Notes: generated by a model not told the origin, from the letters alone. Positions 37,070 to 45,730 are shown, numbered from the stretch's first letter. The stretch: DNA of 64,000 nt from Amycolatopsis sp. MtRt-6 (GCF_017308975.1 NZ_JADWPD010000003.1:62001-126000), one strand, 5' to 3'. Translations and numbers: made by a program.

Positions 37070-38421
37070 GGAAACGAGCAGTATTCGGCGCCCTGATCGC
37101 CGCCTCGGCGGTGGTCCTCGCCCCCGGCGTCGCGCAGGCGGCGACCGGCCCGATCACCGGCTTCGGCGGCAAGTGCGTCGACGTCGCCGGCGCGAGCACC
37201 GCCAACGGAACCGCGGTCCAGCTCTACGACTGCAACGGCACCAGCGCTCAACAGTGGACAACCGGCACCGACGGTTCTCTGCGGGCGCTGGGCAAGTGCC
37301 TGGACGTCACCAGCGCGGGCACGGCGAACGGCACCCAGATCCAGCTCTGGGACTGCAACGGCTCGGGCGCCCAGAAGTGGACGGCCAACGCGGCGAAGAA
37401 CCTGGTCAACGCCGGGTCCGGCAAGTGCCTCGACGCCACCGGCAACTCCAGCGCCAACGGCACCCGGCTGCAGATCTGGACCTGCGCGACCACGGCGAAC
37501 CAGCAGTGGACGCTGCCGGGCGGCACCACGACACCGCCCGGGCCGGGCGTGCTGGCCGTCGCGCCGTACCTCTACAACGGCTGGGGCGACCCGCCGAACC
37601 CGGCGACGATCATGAGCGCCACCGGCGTCAAGTGGTTCACGCTGGCGTTCATCCTGTCCAACGGCTACTGCAACCCGCAGTGGGACGGCGGCCGGGCACT
37701 CACCGGCGGCGTCGACCAGAACACGATCAACACGATCCGCGCGAACGGCGGCGACGTCATCCCGTCGTTCGGCGGCTACTCCGGCAACAAGCTGGAGTCG
37801 TCGTGCGGCAGCGCGGGCGAGCTGGCGGCGGGCTACCAGAAGGTGATCAACGCCTACGGTCTCAAGGCGATCGACATCGACATCGAGGCCGACGCCTACA
37901 GCAACCCGGCGGTGCAGCAGCGCACGGTCGACGCGCTGAAGACGGTCCGGGCGAACAACCCGGGCATCAAGCTGTACGTCACCTTCGGCACCGATCAGTC
38001 CGGGCCCGACAACAGCCTGGTCAACCGGGCGGCGCAGGCGGGTCTCACGGTCGACGGCTGGGTCATCATGCCGTTCGACTTCGGCGGCGCGGGCCAGAAC
38101 ATGGGCACGCTGACGCTGCGGGCGGCCGAGGGCCTGAAGAACGTCGTCAAGAGCGCCTACGGCTACGACGACGACACGGCCTACCGGCACATGGGCATCT
38201 CGTCGATGAACGGAATCACCGACGTCGGCGAGACGGTCACGCTCACCGACTTCACCACCATCCTGGGCTACGCCAACACGCACCACCTGGCCCGGTTGAC
38301 GTTCTGGTCGGCGAACCGCGACCGCCCGTGCCCCGGCGCGTACCCGAACAACGACACCTGTTCCGGCGTTTCGCAGCAGGCGTGGGACTTCACGAGGATC
38401 TTCGCCCGCTACGCCGGCTGA
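37066..38421 (+). CDS. Secreted GH18 chitinase with N-terminal ricin-type lectin
   Basis: A 451-residue secreted protein. Signal peptide about 1-26 (GVAQA). Unlike its three partners the ricin B lectin is N-terminal (about 27-150, Q-x-W as QQW, QKW, QQW). A Pro/Thr linker leads to a GH18 domain (about 160-451) with the D-x-D-x-E catalytic signature as AIDIDIEA: Asp270, Asp272 and the acid Glu274. A Gly is replaced by Ala in the usual DGxDxDxE. It should act on chitin or chito-oligomers. Last gene of the operon, followed by a strong hairpin. Confidence 0.92.
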   Translation: MRKRAVFGALIAASAVVLAPGVAQAATGPITGFGGKCVDVAGASTANGTAVQLYDCNGTSAQQWTTGTDGSLRALGKCLDVTSAGTANGTQIQLWDCNGSGAQKWTANAAKNLVNAGSGKCLDATGNSSANGTRLQIWTCATTANQQWTLPGGTTTPPGPGVLAVAPYLYNGWGDPPNPATIMSATGVKWFTLAFILSNGYCNPQWDGGRALTGGVDQNTINTIRANGGDVIPSFGGYSGNKLESSCGSAGELAAGYQKVINAYGLKAIDIDIEADAYSNPAVQQRTVDALKTVRANNPGIKLYVTFGTDQSGPDNSLVNRAAQAGLTVDGWVIMPFDFGGAGQNMGTLTLRAAEGLKNVVKSAYGYDDDTAYRHMGISSMNGITDVGETVTLTDFTTILGYANTHHLARLTFWSANRDRPCPGAYPNNDTCSGVSQQAWDFTRIFARYAG

Positions 38422-38427
38422 GCGAGG

Positions 38428-38468
38428 GCTGCCGGGCCGCGGCCCTGGGGAAGCGGCGACCCGGCAGC
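38428..38468 (+). terminator. Hairpin after the glycosidase operon
   Basis: GCTGCCGGG (38428-38436) pairs perfectly with CCCGGCAGC (38460-38468), starting 7 bases after the GH18 stop. The loop is 23 bases and GC-rich. The rest of the gap up to 38581 shows no gene. Confidence 0.55.
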
Positions 38469-38581
38469 GTGGGGTCCCGCCTGCCACTGGGGGTCTCCGG
38501 CGGCGGAACCGCCCCCGAGGTTATCGACCGGAGGTCGCGTCCGGCTCGTGCTCGGACCGTACGGACGCGAACGCTGCCCAA

Positions 38582-38668
38582 ACGGCCCCAATGTGGCCTT
38601 GGTTGCGCTCAACGCACCGAAGGCCACCTTGGGTGCGTCCAACGCACCGAAGGCCACATTGGGGCGCT
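38582..38668. repeat. 87-bp palindromic intergenic repeat, copy C
   Basis: Same length and order of parts as copies A and B, with changes at the outer left end (ACGGCCCC for AGCGCCCC) and in the central hairpin. It lies between the convergent GH18 operon and the GntR gene and ends 5 bases before the GntR stop. Confidence 0.93.
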
Positions 38669-38672
38669 CTGG

Positions 38673-39416
38673 TCACTCCGCCGCGATCGCCGCCCGGGCC
38701 GCCGCCGCGCGGTCTGCGTACGCGCCCACCAGCTGCTCCTCCGCGTCGTCGAGGTACTTCATCAGCAGCTGCTCCGCGCCCGGGCCGTCGCCGGCCTCGA
38801 CGCGGTCGAGGATTTCGTGGTTGCGCGGCAGGTAGCGCTCGTGGAAGCGCCGCGGCTCGGCCATGATGTGGAACACCAGCCGCAGCTCGGCGGTCAGCCT
38901 GCCGACCAGCTCGTTCACCCGCTCGCTGCCGGACAGCGCGGCCAGCTCCTGGTGGAACCAGACGTTCGCAGTGCCCAGGTCCTTCCAGTTGCCGGTGCGG
39001 GCGGCCTCGTCGCCGATGTCGACCTTCTCCTTGATCCGCGCGAAGGTCGCCGGCTTGGCCGTCACCCCGCGGACCGCCGCGCACTCGATGATCTTGCGCA
39101 CCCGGTAGATGTCGACGACGTCCTCGACGCTCGGGATGCGGACGAAGACCCCTCGGTTGAGCTCGTGGGCGAGCAGCCGCTCGTGCGTGAGCAGCCGGAA
39201 CGCCTCGCGCAGCGTGTTGCGGGAGACGCCGAGCGCGTTGCCGATGTCGTGCTCCGACAGCCGGCCGCCGGGCAGGAAGAACCCCTCCGCGATGCGGTTG
39301 CGGAGGACGCCGGCGACCCGCTCGGCCGTGCTCTTGCGCGTGACCAGGCCGCGATCGGCTTCGAGGCCCGTGACGCCGCTGTCTTCGATGACCACGTCAT
39401 CGATGGTACTCGCCAC
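38673..39416 (-). CDS. GntR-family (FCD domain) transcription regulator
   Basis: A 247-residue regulator. The winged helix contains LSEHDIGNALGVSRNTLREAFRLLTHERLL, and the C-terminal all-helical FCD ligand domain carries the metal-type His pattern (WFHQELA, RYLPRNHEIL). Divergent from the MFS/5-oxoproline operon across 95 bases that include an ideal ATTGTT-C-AACAAT operator. It probably represses that operon and itself until its acid ligand is present. GTG start. Confidence 0.94.
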   Translation of the reverse strand: MASTIDDVVIEDSGVTGLEADRGLVTRKSTAERVAGVLRNRIAEGFFLPGGRLSEHDIGNALGVSRNTLREAFRLLTHERLLAHELNRGVFVRIPSVEDVVDIYRVRKIIECAAVRGVTAKPATFARIKEKVDIGDEAARTGNWKDLGTANVWFHQELAALSGSERVNELVGRLTAELRLVFHIMAEPRRFHERYLPRNHEILDRVEAGDGPGAEQLLMKYLDDAEEQLVGAYADRAAAARAAIAAE

Positions 39417-39447
39417 GCAGAGGACGATCTAATTGCCGTCTTGTGGA

Positions 39448-39460
39448 ATTGTTCAACAAT
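39448..39460. promoter_or_regulatory. GntR/FCD operator in the 5-oxoproline operon promoter
   Basis: ATTGTT-C-AACAAT is a perfect 13-base palindrome of the TTGT-N-ACAA class bound by FCD-type GntR regulators. It lies between the divergent GntR and MFS genes and overlaps a possible -10 region following TTGCCG. Confidence 0.65.
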
Positions 39461-39511
39461 CTCTACCGTGTGAGGCACGACACGATGAGAGACACTGGCC
39501 AGGAGGTGCCC

Positions 39512-40756
39512 ATGACTGCCACAGCCACTACCGAGGCCCGGCCGTTCGACTGGTTCCGCACACTCGGCAAACGTGGCCGCCGCGCCTTCGCCGGCGCGTT
39601 CGGCGGGTACGGCCTGGACTCGTTCGACTACCAGACCCTGCCGCTCGGCCTGGCCGCGATCACCGCGTACTTCGGCATTTCGAGCGGTGAAGCCGGCCTG
39701 CTCGGCACGACGACGCTGGTCGTGTCGGCCATCGGCGGTGTCGGGGCCGGCATCCTCGCCGACCGGATCGGCCGCGTGCGCACCCTGCAGATCACCATCG
39801 CGATGTACACGATCTTCACCGTGCTCTGCGGCTTCGCGCCCAACTTCGAGACGCTGCTGGTCTTCCGCGCCCTGCAGGGCCTGGGCTTCGGCGGCGAGTG
39901 GGCGGCCGGCGCGGCGCTGGTCGCCGAGTACTCGCAGGCCAAGTACCGCGGCCGGACCGTGGCCTTCGTGCAGAGCGCGTGGGCGGTCGGCTGGGGTCTC
40001 TCGGTGATCGTCTACACCGTCGTCTTCAGCTTCGCGAGCGACGACGTCGCCTGGCGGATCATGTTCTGGACCGGCATCATCCCGGCGGTGCTCGTGCTGT
40101 GGGTCCGCCGCAGCGTGCAGGACGCCCCGCGCGCGGAAGAGCGCCGGACCGCCGTGCGCTCCCGGGGCTCACTGGTCAAGATCTTCCAGGGCGGCCTGCT
40201 GCGCACGACGTTCTTCGCCTCGCTGCTGGCCACCGGCGTCCAGGGCGGCTACTACGCGATCAACACCTGGCTGCCGTCCTACCTGAAGAAGACGCGTGAG
40301 CTGACCGTGATCGGCACCGGCGGCTACCTCGTCTTCCTCATCACCGGCGCCTTCGTCGGGTACGTCTGCGGCGGCTACCTGACCGACCTGCTGGGCCGCA
40401 AGAAGACCTTCATGACGTTCGCGGTCCTCTCCGCCGTGCTGATCGTCGCGTACACGCAGATCCCCAAGGGCGCCAACGGCCTCGTGCTGGTGCTCGGCTT
40501 CCCGCTCGGCTTCTCGATGTCCGCGATCTTCAGCGGCTTCGGCGCGTTCCTCGCCGAGCTGTACCCGACGGCGCTGCGCGGCACCGGACAGGGCTTCACG
40601 TACAACTTCGGCCGCGCGGTCGGCGCGATCTTCCCGACCATCGTCGGCTTCCTCGGCGCGGGCGGCGCGATCGTGTTCGGCGCGATCGGCTACGGCATCG
40701 CGGTCCTGGCCTTGCTCGGGCTGCCGGAAACCCGCGGTATCGAACTCGTGGACTGA
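39512..40756 (+). CDS. MFS transporter, sugar-acid/metabolite:H+ symporter type
   Basis: A 414-residue transporter with twelve predicted helices. The DRIGRVRTLQITIA loop between helices 2 and 3 and LTDLLGRKKT between helices 8 and 9 are the two MFS signature loops. FGYxLDSFDYQ near the N-terminus resembles carboxylate and aromatic-acid symporters. The ATG at 39512 is chosen for its GGAGG. It heads an operon with a DUF1445 protein and the 5-oxoprolinase genes, so it may import 5-oxoproline or a related acid. Confidence 0.92.
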   Translation: MTATATTEARPFDWFRTLGKRGRRAFAGAFGGYGLDSFDYQTLPLGLAAITAYFGISSGEAGLLGTTTLVVSAIGGVGAGILADRIGRVRTLQITIAMYTIFTVLCGFAPNFETLLVFRALQGLGFGGEWAAGAALVAEYSQAKYRGRTVAFVQSAWAVGWGLSVIVYTVVFSFASDDVAWRIMFWTGIIPAVLVLWVRRSVQDAPRAEERRTAVRSRGSLVKIFQGGLLRTTFFASLLATGVQGGYYAINTWLPSYLKKTRELTVIGTGGYLVFLITGAFVGYVCGGYLTDLLGRKKTFMTFAVLSAVLIVAYTQIPKGANGLVLVLGFPLGFSMSAIFSGFGAFLAELYPTALRGTGQGFTYNFGRAVGAIFPTIVGFLGAGGAIVFGAIGYGIAVLALLGLPETRGIELVD

Positions 40757-40765
40757 GGGGGCGAG

Positions 40766-41560
40766 ATGACGACCTTCGACGAACCGGCCACCTACACGCC
40801 GGCGCAGGCCCGTGCGGCGTTCCGCACCGGCACCGCCCACCCCACGACCGGCTGGGCCAACGGCTTCACCCAGACCAACCTGATCGCCGTGCCCGAGGAC
40901 TGGGCCTACGACGTCCTGCTGTTCTGCACCCGCAACCCGCAGGCGTGCCCGCTGCTCGACGTCACCGACCCCGGCGATCCGGCCACCCGCCTCGCCGAGG
41001 GCGCCGACCTGCGCACCGACCTGCCGCGTTACCGCATCTGGCAGAACGGCGTCCTGGCCGGCGAGGTGTCGGACGCGACCGGCCTGTGGCGCAGCGACAT
41101 GGTCGCCTTTTCGATCGGCTGCAGCTTCACGTTCGAGACGGCGCTGGCCGCCGAGGGCGTCCCGCTGCGGCACGTCGACCAGGGCCGCAACGTCGCCATG
41201 TACGTGACGAACCGGCCGTGCGAACCCGCCGGGCGGCTCTTCGGGCCGATGGTGGTCTCGATGCGGCAGATCCCGGAGGACCGCGTCGCCGACGCCATCC
41301 GGATCACCCGCGCGATGCCCGCCGTGCACGGCGCCCCGGTGCACGTCGGCGACCCGGGCGCGCTGGGCATCGACGACCTGTCCCGGCCGGACTTCGGCGA
41401 CCCGGTGGCCGCCGAACCCGGTGACGTCCCGGTGTTCTGGGCCTGCGGGGTCACGCCGCAGGCGGCGCTGATGGCGTCGCGGCCTCCCTTTGCGATCACC
41501 CACGCACCGGGGTACATGTTCATCACCGATCGGTACGACAGCGAATACCGGGTGGACTGA
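40766..41560 (+). CDS. DUF1445 putative hydro-lyase / D-glutamate cyclase-like protein
   Basis: A 264-residue protein of the YcsI/DUF1445 family, with conserved [31 protein letters not shown] and [12 protein letters not shown] blocks. The bacterial family is usually annotated as putative hydro-lyase. From memory, the mammalian D-glutamate cyclase contains this domain and makes 5-oxo-D-proline. It is followed 1 base later by pxpA. I infer that it feeds 5-oxoproline to the PxpABC enzyme, possibly from D-glutamate. Family call firm, reaction not. Confidence 0.85.
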   Translation: MTTFDEPATYTPAQARAAFRTGTAHPTTGWANGFTQTNLIAVPEDWAYDVLLFCTRNPQACPLLDVTDPGDPATRLAEGADLRTDLPRYRIWQNGVLAGEVSDATGLWRSDMVAFSIGCSFTFETALAAEGVPLRHVDQGRNVAMYVTNRPCEPAGRLFGPMVVSMRQIPEDRVADAIRITRAMPAVHGAPVHVGDPGALGIDDLSRPDFGDPVAAEPGDVPVFWACGVTPQAALMASRPPFAITHAPGYMFITDRYDSEYRVD

Positions 41561-41561
41561 A

Positions 41562-42314
41562 ATGGATCTGAACAGCGATCTCGGCGAGGGCTTCGGCGCC
41601 TGGAAGATGGGCGACGACGAAGCCATGCTCGACATCGTGACCAGCGCGAACATCGCGTGCGGCTTCCACGCCGGCGACCCGTCGGTGATGCGGCGGGTGT
41701 GCGAGCTGGCGGCCGGACGCGGTGTCGCGATCGGCGCGCACGTCGGCTACCACGACCTGGCCGGCTTCGGCAGGCGTGCGCTCGCCATCGCGCCGGACGA
41801 TCTGGCGAACGAAGTGCTTTACCAGATCGGCGCGCTCGACGCGTTCGCCCGCGCGGCGGGCAGCCGCGTGACCTACGTGAAGCCGCACGGCGCGTTGTAC
41901 AACACCGCGGCGGTGGACGCCGAGCAGGCGGCGGCGATCGTCGACGGCCTGCGCCGCTACGACCCCGCGCTCGCGCTGCTCTGCCTGCCGGATTCGGAAA
42001 TGCAGCGGGAGGCGGAGAAAGCGGGCGTCGTCGCGTACGCGGAGGCGTTCGCCGACCGCGCGTACACCGCCGAAGGCCGGCTCGTCTCGCGCAAGCAGCC
42101 GGGTGCTGTCCTGCACGACGCCGCGGCGGTGGCCGAGCGGGCGGTGGCGATGGCCACCGGCGGCGGCGTCGTGACGGCCGACGGCAGCAAGCTCGACCTG
42201 CGGCCGGATTCCCTGTGCGTGCACGGGGACACCCCGGGCGCGGTCGAGCTGGCCCGCCGGATCCGCGACGGCCTGACCGCGGCGGACGTCCCCCTCAACG
42301 CGTTCACCGGATGA
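41562..42314 (+). CDS. pxpA: 5-oxoprolinase subunit A
   Basis: A 250-residue protein of the LamB/YcsF family. The N-terminal MDLNSDLGEGFGAWKMGDD and ANIACGFHAGDP blocks and YVKPHGALYN are invariant features. With PxpB and PxpC it forms the ATP-dependent enzyme that opens 5-oxoproline to glutamate. The stop overlaps the pxpB start (ATGA). Confidence 0.96.
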   Translation: MDLNSDLGEGFGAWKMGDDEAMLDIVTSANIACGFHAGDPSVMRRVCELAAGRGVAIGAHVGYHDLAGFGRRALAIAPDDLANEVLYQIGALDAFARAAGSRVTYVKPHGALYNTAAVDAEQAAAIVDGLRRYDPALALLCLPDSEMQREAEKAGVVAYAEAFADRAYTAEGRLVSRKQPGAVLHDAAAVAERAVAMATGGGVVTADGSKLDLRPDSLCVHGDTPGAVELARRIRDGLTAADVPLNAFTG

Positions 42315-42922
42315 CCGTCCGGCTCCTGCCGTGCGGCCGGCGCGCGTTGCTCGTGGAAGTCGACGACGTCCTGGGCTTCCAGGCGGCGTTGTCCCGCCTC
42401 GATCCGGACGGCGTCGAAGAGCTGGTCCCGGCGGCCCGGACCCTGCTGGTGCGGTACGACCCGGCGGTGACGAACGCGGAACGGCTGGGCGCGTTGCTGC
42501 GTCAGGTGTCCCCTGTGGACAGTGCACCGGCCGAGGCGGGCGAGGTGGTGATCCCGGTGGTGTACGACGGCGAAGACCTCGCCGACGTCGCCGCGGAGAC
42601 GGGGTCGAGCGTGGCGGCGCTGGTCTCGCGGCACACCGCGGGGACGTACGTCTCGGCGTTCTGCGGGTTCGCCCCCGGGTTCGCCTACCTCACCGGATCG
42701 GACCCCGCGCTGCACGTGTCCCGCCGGTCTTCGCCGCGCACGCGGATACCGGCGGGCTCGGTGGCGATCGCCGGCGAGTACAGCGCGGTCTACCCGAGCG
42801 CGTCACCGGGTGGCTGGCGGTTGCTGGGCCGGACGGACGTGCCGGTGTGGGACGTCGAGCGCGACCCGCCGAACCTGCTGCCGCCGGGCACCCGGGTCCG
42901 GTTCACGGCGGTGCGGCCGTGA
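42311..42922 (+). CDS. pxpB: 5-oxoprolinase subunit B
   Basis: A 203-residue carboxyltransferase-domain 1 (KipI/AHS1) protein. SRHTAGTYVSAFCGFAPGFAYLTG and PRTRIPAGSVAIAGEYSAVYP are the family blocks. It pairs with PxpC to make the ATP-using half of 5-oxoprolinase. It starts in the last bases of pxpA and its stop overlaps the GTG start of pxpC. Confidence 0.96.
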   Translation: MTVRLLPCGRRALLVEVDDVLGFQAALSRLDPDGVEELVPAARTLLVRYDPAVTNAERLGALLRQVSPVDSAPAEAGEVVIPVVYDGEDLADVAAETGSSVAALVSRHTAGTYVSAFCGFAPGFAYLTGSDPALHVSRRSSPRTRIPAGSVAIAGEYSAVYPSASPGGWRLLGRTDVPVWDVERDPPNLLPPGTRVRFTAVRP

Positions 42923-43755
42923 AGCTCGAAGTGGTGCGGCCCGGGTTCGCGACGACGGTGCAGGACCTCGGCCGCCCGGGCCACGCGGCCCTCGGCGTCG
43001 GCCGGTCCGGCGCGGCCGACCGCGGGTCGTTCCGGCTGGCCAACCGGCTGGTCGGAAACCCTGCCGGAGCCGCGGCGCTGGAGGTCACGCTCGGCGGGCT
43101 GGTGCTACGCGCGTCGGGCGTGACCACGGTGGCGGTCACCGGCGCTTCGTGCCCGCTTTCGAAGGGCGGCCTCAACGGGCCGATCACGTTGTGGCCCGGG
43201 GAGGAGCTGGCGTTGGGCACAGCGGTGTCGGGGTTGCGGTGTTACGTCGCGGTGCGCGGCGGGATCGACGTGCCACCGGTGCTCGGCTCCCGCGCGACGG
43301 ACACGCTCGGCAAGCTGGGCCCGCCGCCGGTGACGGCCGGGATGCTGCTGCCGATCGGCCCGGCTCCGAGTGCTTTTCCCACGGTGGACCTCGCGCCCCG
43401 GGCGGCGTTGCCCGCGGAGCCGGTGTTGCGCGTGACGCCGGGACCGCGCCGCGACTGGTTCACCGCACCGGACGACCTGCTGTCCGCTGTGTACACGGTG
43501 TCCCCGGACTCGGACCGCGTCGGCATCCGGCTGACCGGGCCGGCACTGGCTCGCGCGCGGCACGGCGAGCTGCCGTCGGAGGCGTGCGTGCCGGGCTCGC
43601 TGCAGGTACCACCGTCGGGCCGGCCGATCCTGTTCCACACCGACCACCCGACGACGGGTGGTTACCCGGTGATCGCGGTCGTCGAGGAGGAAGACCTCGA
43701 CCTGGCGGCCCAGCTGCGGCCGGGCCAGACAGTGCGCTTCCGGCCGGCGTCCTAG
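42919..43755 (+). CDS. pxpC: 5-oxoprolinase subunit C
   Basis: A 278-residue carboxyltransferase-domain 2 (KipA/AHS2) protein, with VVRPGFATTVQDLGRPGHAALGV at the start and SLQVPPSGRPILFHTDHPTTGGYPVIAVV near the end. GTG start overlapping the pxpB stop. It is the last gene of the operon. Its stop lies only 15 bases before an abnormal G/C homopolymer tract. Confidence 0.95.
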   Translation: MKLEVVRPGFATTVQDLGRPGHAALGVGRSGAADRGSFRLANRLVGNPAGAAALEVTLGGLVLRASGVTTVAVTGASCPLSKGGLNGPITLWPGEELALGTAVSGLRCYVAVRGGIDVPPVLGSRATDTLGKLGPPPVTAGMLLPIGPAPSAFPTVDLAPRAALPAEPVLRVTPGPRRDWFTAPDDLLSAVYTVSPDSDRVGIRLTGPALARARHGELPSEACVPGSLQVPPSGRPILFHTDHPTTGGYPVIAVVEEEDLDLAAQLRPGQTVRFRPAS

Positions 43756-43770
43756 CTTCCCTCCAGCGTC

Positions 43771-43836
<66 letters not shown>

Positions 43837-44098
43837 CGCGGCCGGCGGGTCTGGCCCGCCGGCCCCCCACGACCACCAGCCAGGCGACGTTGGTGACCGC
43901 GATCGCGAGCCACGCCACCCAGGCCGCGCCCGGGGCCAGCCAGGTGGTGGCGACCCCCAGTGCCACCGTCACCACCACCGGCCACGCGCGCCGCGGCCGG
44001 CGCGGCCGCGAATCCGCAAGATCGGCGAGGTAGGCGTCCATGGCCTCCGCGACCTGGTCGTCGATCTCGTCGCGCAGCCGCGCGTCGAGCTCAGACAT
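43837..44098 (-). CDS. Small membrane protein, C-terminus disrupted by the G/C tract
   Basis: The protein starts MSELDARLRDEIDDQVAEAM at the ATG at 44098 and has an acidic amphipathic helix followed by two short membrane segments (PVVVTVALGVATTWLAP and WVAWLAIAVTNVAWLVVV). After VGGRRARPAG the frame runs into the homopolymer tract and then on into antisense pxpC, so the natural end is not recognisable here. The start overlaps the upstream membrane gene by 8 bases. Function unknown. Confidence 0.6.
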
Positions 44099-44444
44099 GC
44101 GCCGGCACCGGCCGCGGCACGGCCACCGCCAGGCAGGCCAGCGCCAGCGGCACCTCCAGACCGGCCATGAGCAGCGAAAACACGACGTCGTCACCGGCCG
44201 TCACGACGTCGAACCAGGCGTCGGCCAGCAGCAGCGTCGCGGTGGCCGTGGCGACCAGCGGCGTCCGCGCGTCGCCCCGGCCCAGCAGCCAGGCCGTGAG
44301 CAGCAGGCCGACGGCTTCCGCCGCGTCGAAGCCCGTCCAGGCCAGGCGCCAGTGCTGCGCCGCCACGACGTCCGGCAGCGTCGTCCCCAGTACCGCGATC
44401 CACGGCAGCAGGCCCAGCCCCGCCGCCCAGAACAGCTTCTTCAT
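44091..44444 (-). CDS. Hypothetical four-helix membrane protein
   Basis: A 117-residue protein with about four hydrophobic helices: LFWAAGLGLLPWIAVLG, a segment after FDAAEAVGLLLTAWLLG, TPLVATATATLLLADAWF and VFSLLMAGLEVPLALACLAV. I do not recognise a family. It overlaps the next small membrane gene by 8 bases and is divergent from an ArsR-type regulator, so the two membrane genes are probably its targets. Confidence 0.75.
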   Translation of the reverse strand: MKKLFWAAGLGLLPWIAVLGTTLPDVVAAQHWRLAWTGFDAAEAVGLLLTAWLLGRGDARTPLVATATATLLLADAWFDVVTAGDDVVFSLLMAGLEVPLALACLAVAVPRPVPAHV

Positions 44445-44481
44445 GGCAACCCCCGATCTCCCGGCCCACGGTAGCCGATTG

Positions 44482-44507
44482 CAGAGATTCTTTGCAAACA
44501 GTCTCTG
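44482..44507. promoter_or_regulatory. Candidate ArsR-type operator
   Basis: CAGAGA (44482-44487) and TCTCTG (44502-44507) form a 6-bp inverted repeat with a TTTGCAAA palindrome inside the spacer, in the 78-base gap between divergent membrane and regulator genes. Confidence 0.45.
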
Positions 44508-44522
44508 TAGTACGCTCGCGGC

Positions 44523-45104
44523 ATGGTCGAACGCCCCGAAAAACGCGTGCTCACCGGCCCGGACCTCAAGGCCTTCTCCAAAGCACTGGCCAACCCGGTC
44601 CGCCGCGACATCCTCAACTACCTGGGCAAACACGGCGAAGCGAACTCGACGAGCGTCGCGAAGGCCCTCGGTGAGAGCACCGGGACGACCAGCTACCACC
44701 TCCGCAAGCTCGCCGACCTGGAGCTGATCGAAGAGCTCACCGAACGCGGAGACGGCCGCGAACGCTGGTGGAAGTCGCAGTCCAAGGACATCCACACCCC
44801 ACCCGGCCTCGACCTGGCGCCCGACGAGCGCGAAGCGATGCTCAAGCTCGGCGCGCTCAAGCTGAGTCACGACCTGGGCCTGGTCACGCGGGCGTACGCG
44901 GGCTATGACAGCTCGGAGGGCTGGAACCGGATCGAACGCGCCGGGCTGCACCTGACGAAGGAGCAGCTCACGTCCTTCGTCGAGGAGTACCAGAACCTGC
45001 TGTGGAAGTACGCCACCGAGCCGGGGCAGCACCCGGAAGGCTCGCGGGCGGTGGCCGTCCGGTTCATCGTGGTGCCGGAGGAAGAGGAGTCCACAGAGGA
45101 CTAG
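44523..45104 (+). CDS. ArsR-type winged-helix regulator
   Basis: A 193-residue protein. The N-terminal ArsR-like winged helix contains ALANPVRRDILNYLGKHGEANSTSVAKALG and GTTSYHLRKLADLELIEE, followed by a roughly 100-residue alpha-helical C-terminal domain of unknown function. It lacks an obvious metal-binding Cys cluster, so it probably senses something other than arsenic. It may repress the two divergent membrane genes. The stop overlaps the convergent AlkB gene by 4 bases. Confidence 0.88.
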   Translation: MVERPEKRVLTGPDLKAFSKALANPVRRDILNYLGKHGEANSTSVAKALGESTGTTSYHLRKLADLELIEELTERGDGRERWWKSQSKDIHTPPGLDLAPDEREAMLKLGALKLSHDLGLVTRAYAGYDSSEGWNRIERAGLHLTKEQLTSFVEEYQNLLWKYATEPGQHPEGSRAVAVRFIVVPEEEESTED

Positions 45105-45727
45105 AAGCCGGACACCCGCAGCGTGATGTTCAGCCGCCCGTCGAGGCCCAGTGCCGGGTCCGCCGTGCCCGGCAGCGTCTTCGGCACGCCGTGGTAGGCG
45201 AGCCGGGACGGGCCGCCGAACACGAACACGTCTCCTGAGCACAGCTCGACGTCGGTGTACGGCCGGCCGCGGGTTTCGGTGTTGCCGAAGCGGAACACGC
45301 ACGCGTTGCCGAGGCTGAACGACACGACCGGCTCGAGGCTGCGCTCGTCCTTGTCCTGGTGCAGTCCCATTTTCGCGGTGGCGTCGTAGAAGTTGACCAG
45401 CGCGATGTCCGGCGCGTACGTCTCCGCCGGCTCGCCGTACGCGGCCGCCAGCGCGCGGCGGCCGAGGTCGCCGAGCCAGTCCGGGAACGGCAGCACCGGC
45501 GTTCCGTCGCCGGTCGTGCGCGAGTAGCCGTACGGGTACCAGTGCCAGCCGAGGCAGACCGACCGCACCGACATCACGCCGCCGTTGGGCAGCCTCGTGT
45601 GGCGGTAGCCGGTCCAGCCGCGGCAGGCCGTGACCAGTTCGCGCTGCTCGTCGAAGCCGACCCAGCCGGGCAGGTGCACCGCCCCGGGCGCGAGCTCGGC
45701 GCGCGGGCGCGGCAGGAGGGCGTCCAT
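45101..45727 (-). CDS. AlkB-family Fe(II)/2-oxoglutarate dioxygenase
   Basis: A 208-residue protein matching AlkB DNA/RNA repair dioxygenases. The iron ligands are in GLHQDKDE (HxD), with the distal His in LAYHGVPK. The 2-oxoglutarate-binding RLNITLR motif (R-x-N-x-T-x-R) closes the domain. Alkylated-base repair by oxidative demethylation is the family role. The ATG at 45727 is used, and a GTG one codon upstream is equally possible. The expected length is about 200 residues. Confidence 0.95.
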   Translation of the reverse strand: MDALLPRPRAELAPGAVHLPGWVGFDEQRELVTACRGWTGYRHTRLPNGGVMSVRSVCLGWHWYPYGYSRTTGDGTPVLPFPDWLGDLGRRALAAAYGEPAETYAPDIALVNFYDATAKMGLHQDKDERSLEPVVSFSLGNACVFRFGNTETRGRPYTDVELCSGDVFVFGGPSRLAYHGVPKTLPGTADPALGLDGRLNITLRVSGF

Positions 45728-45730
45728 CAC

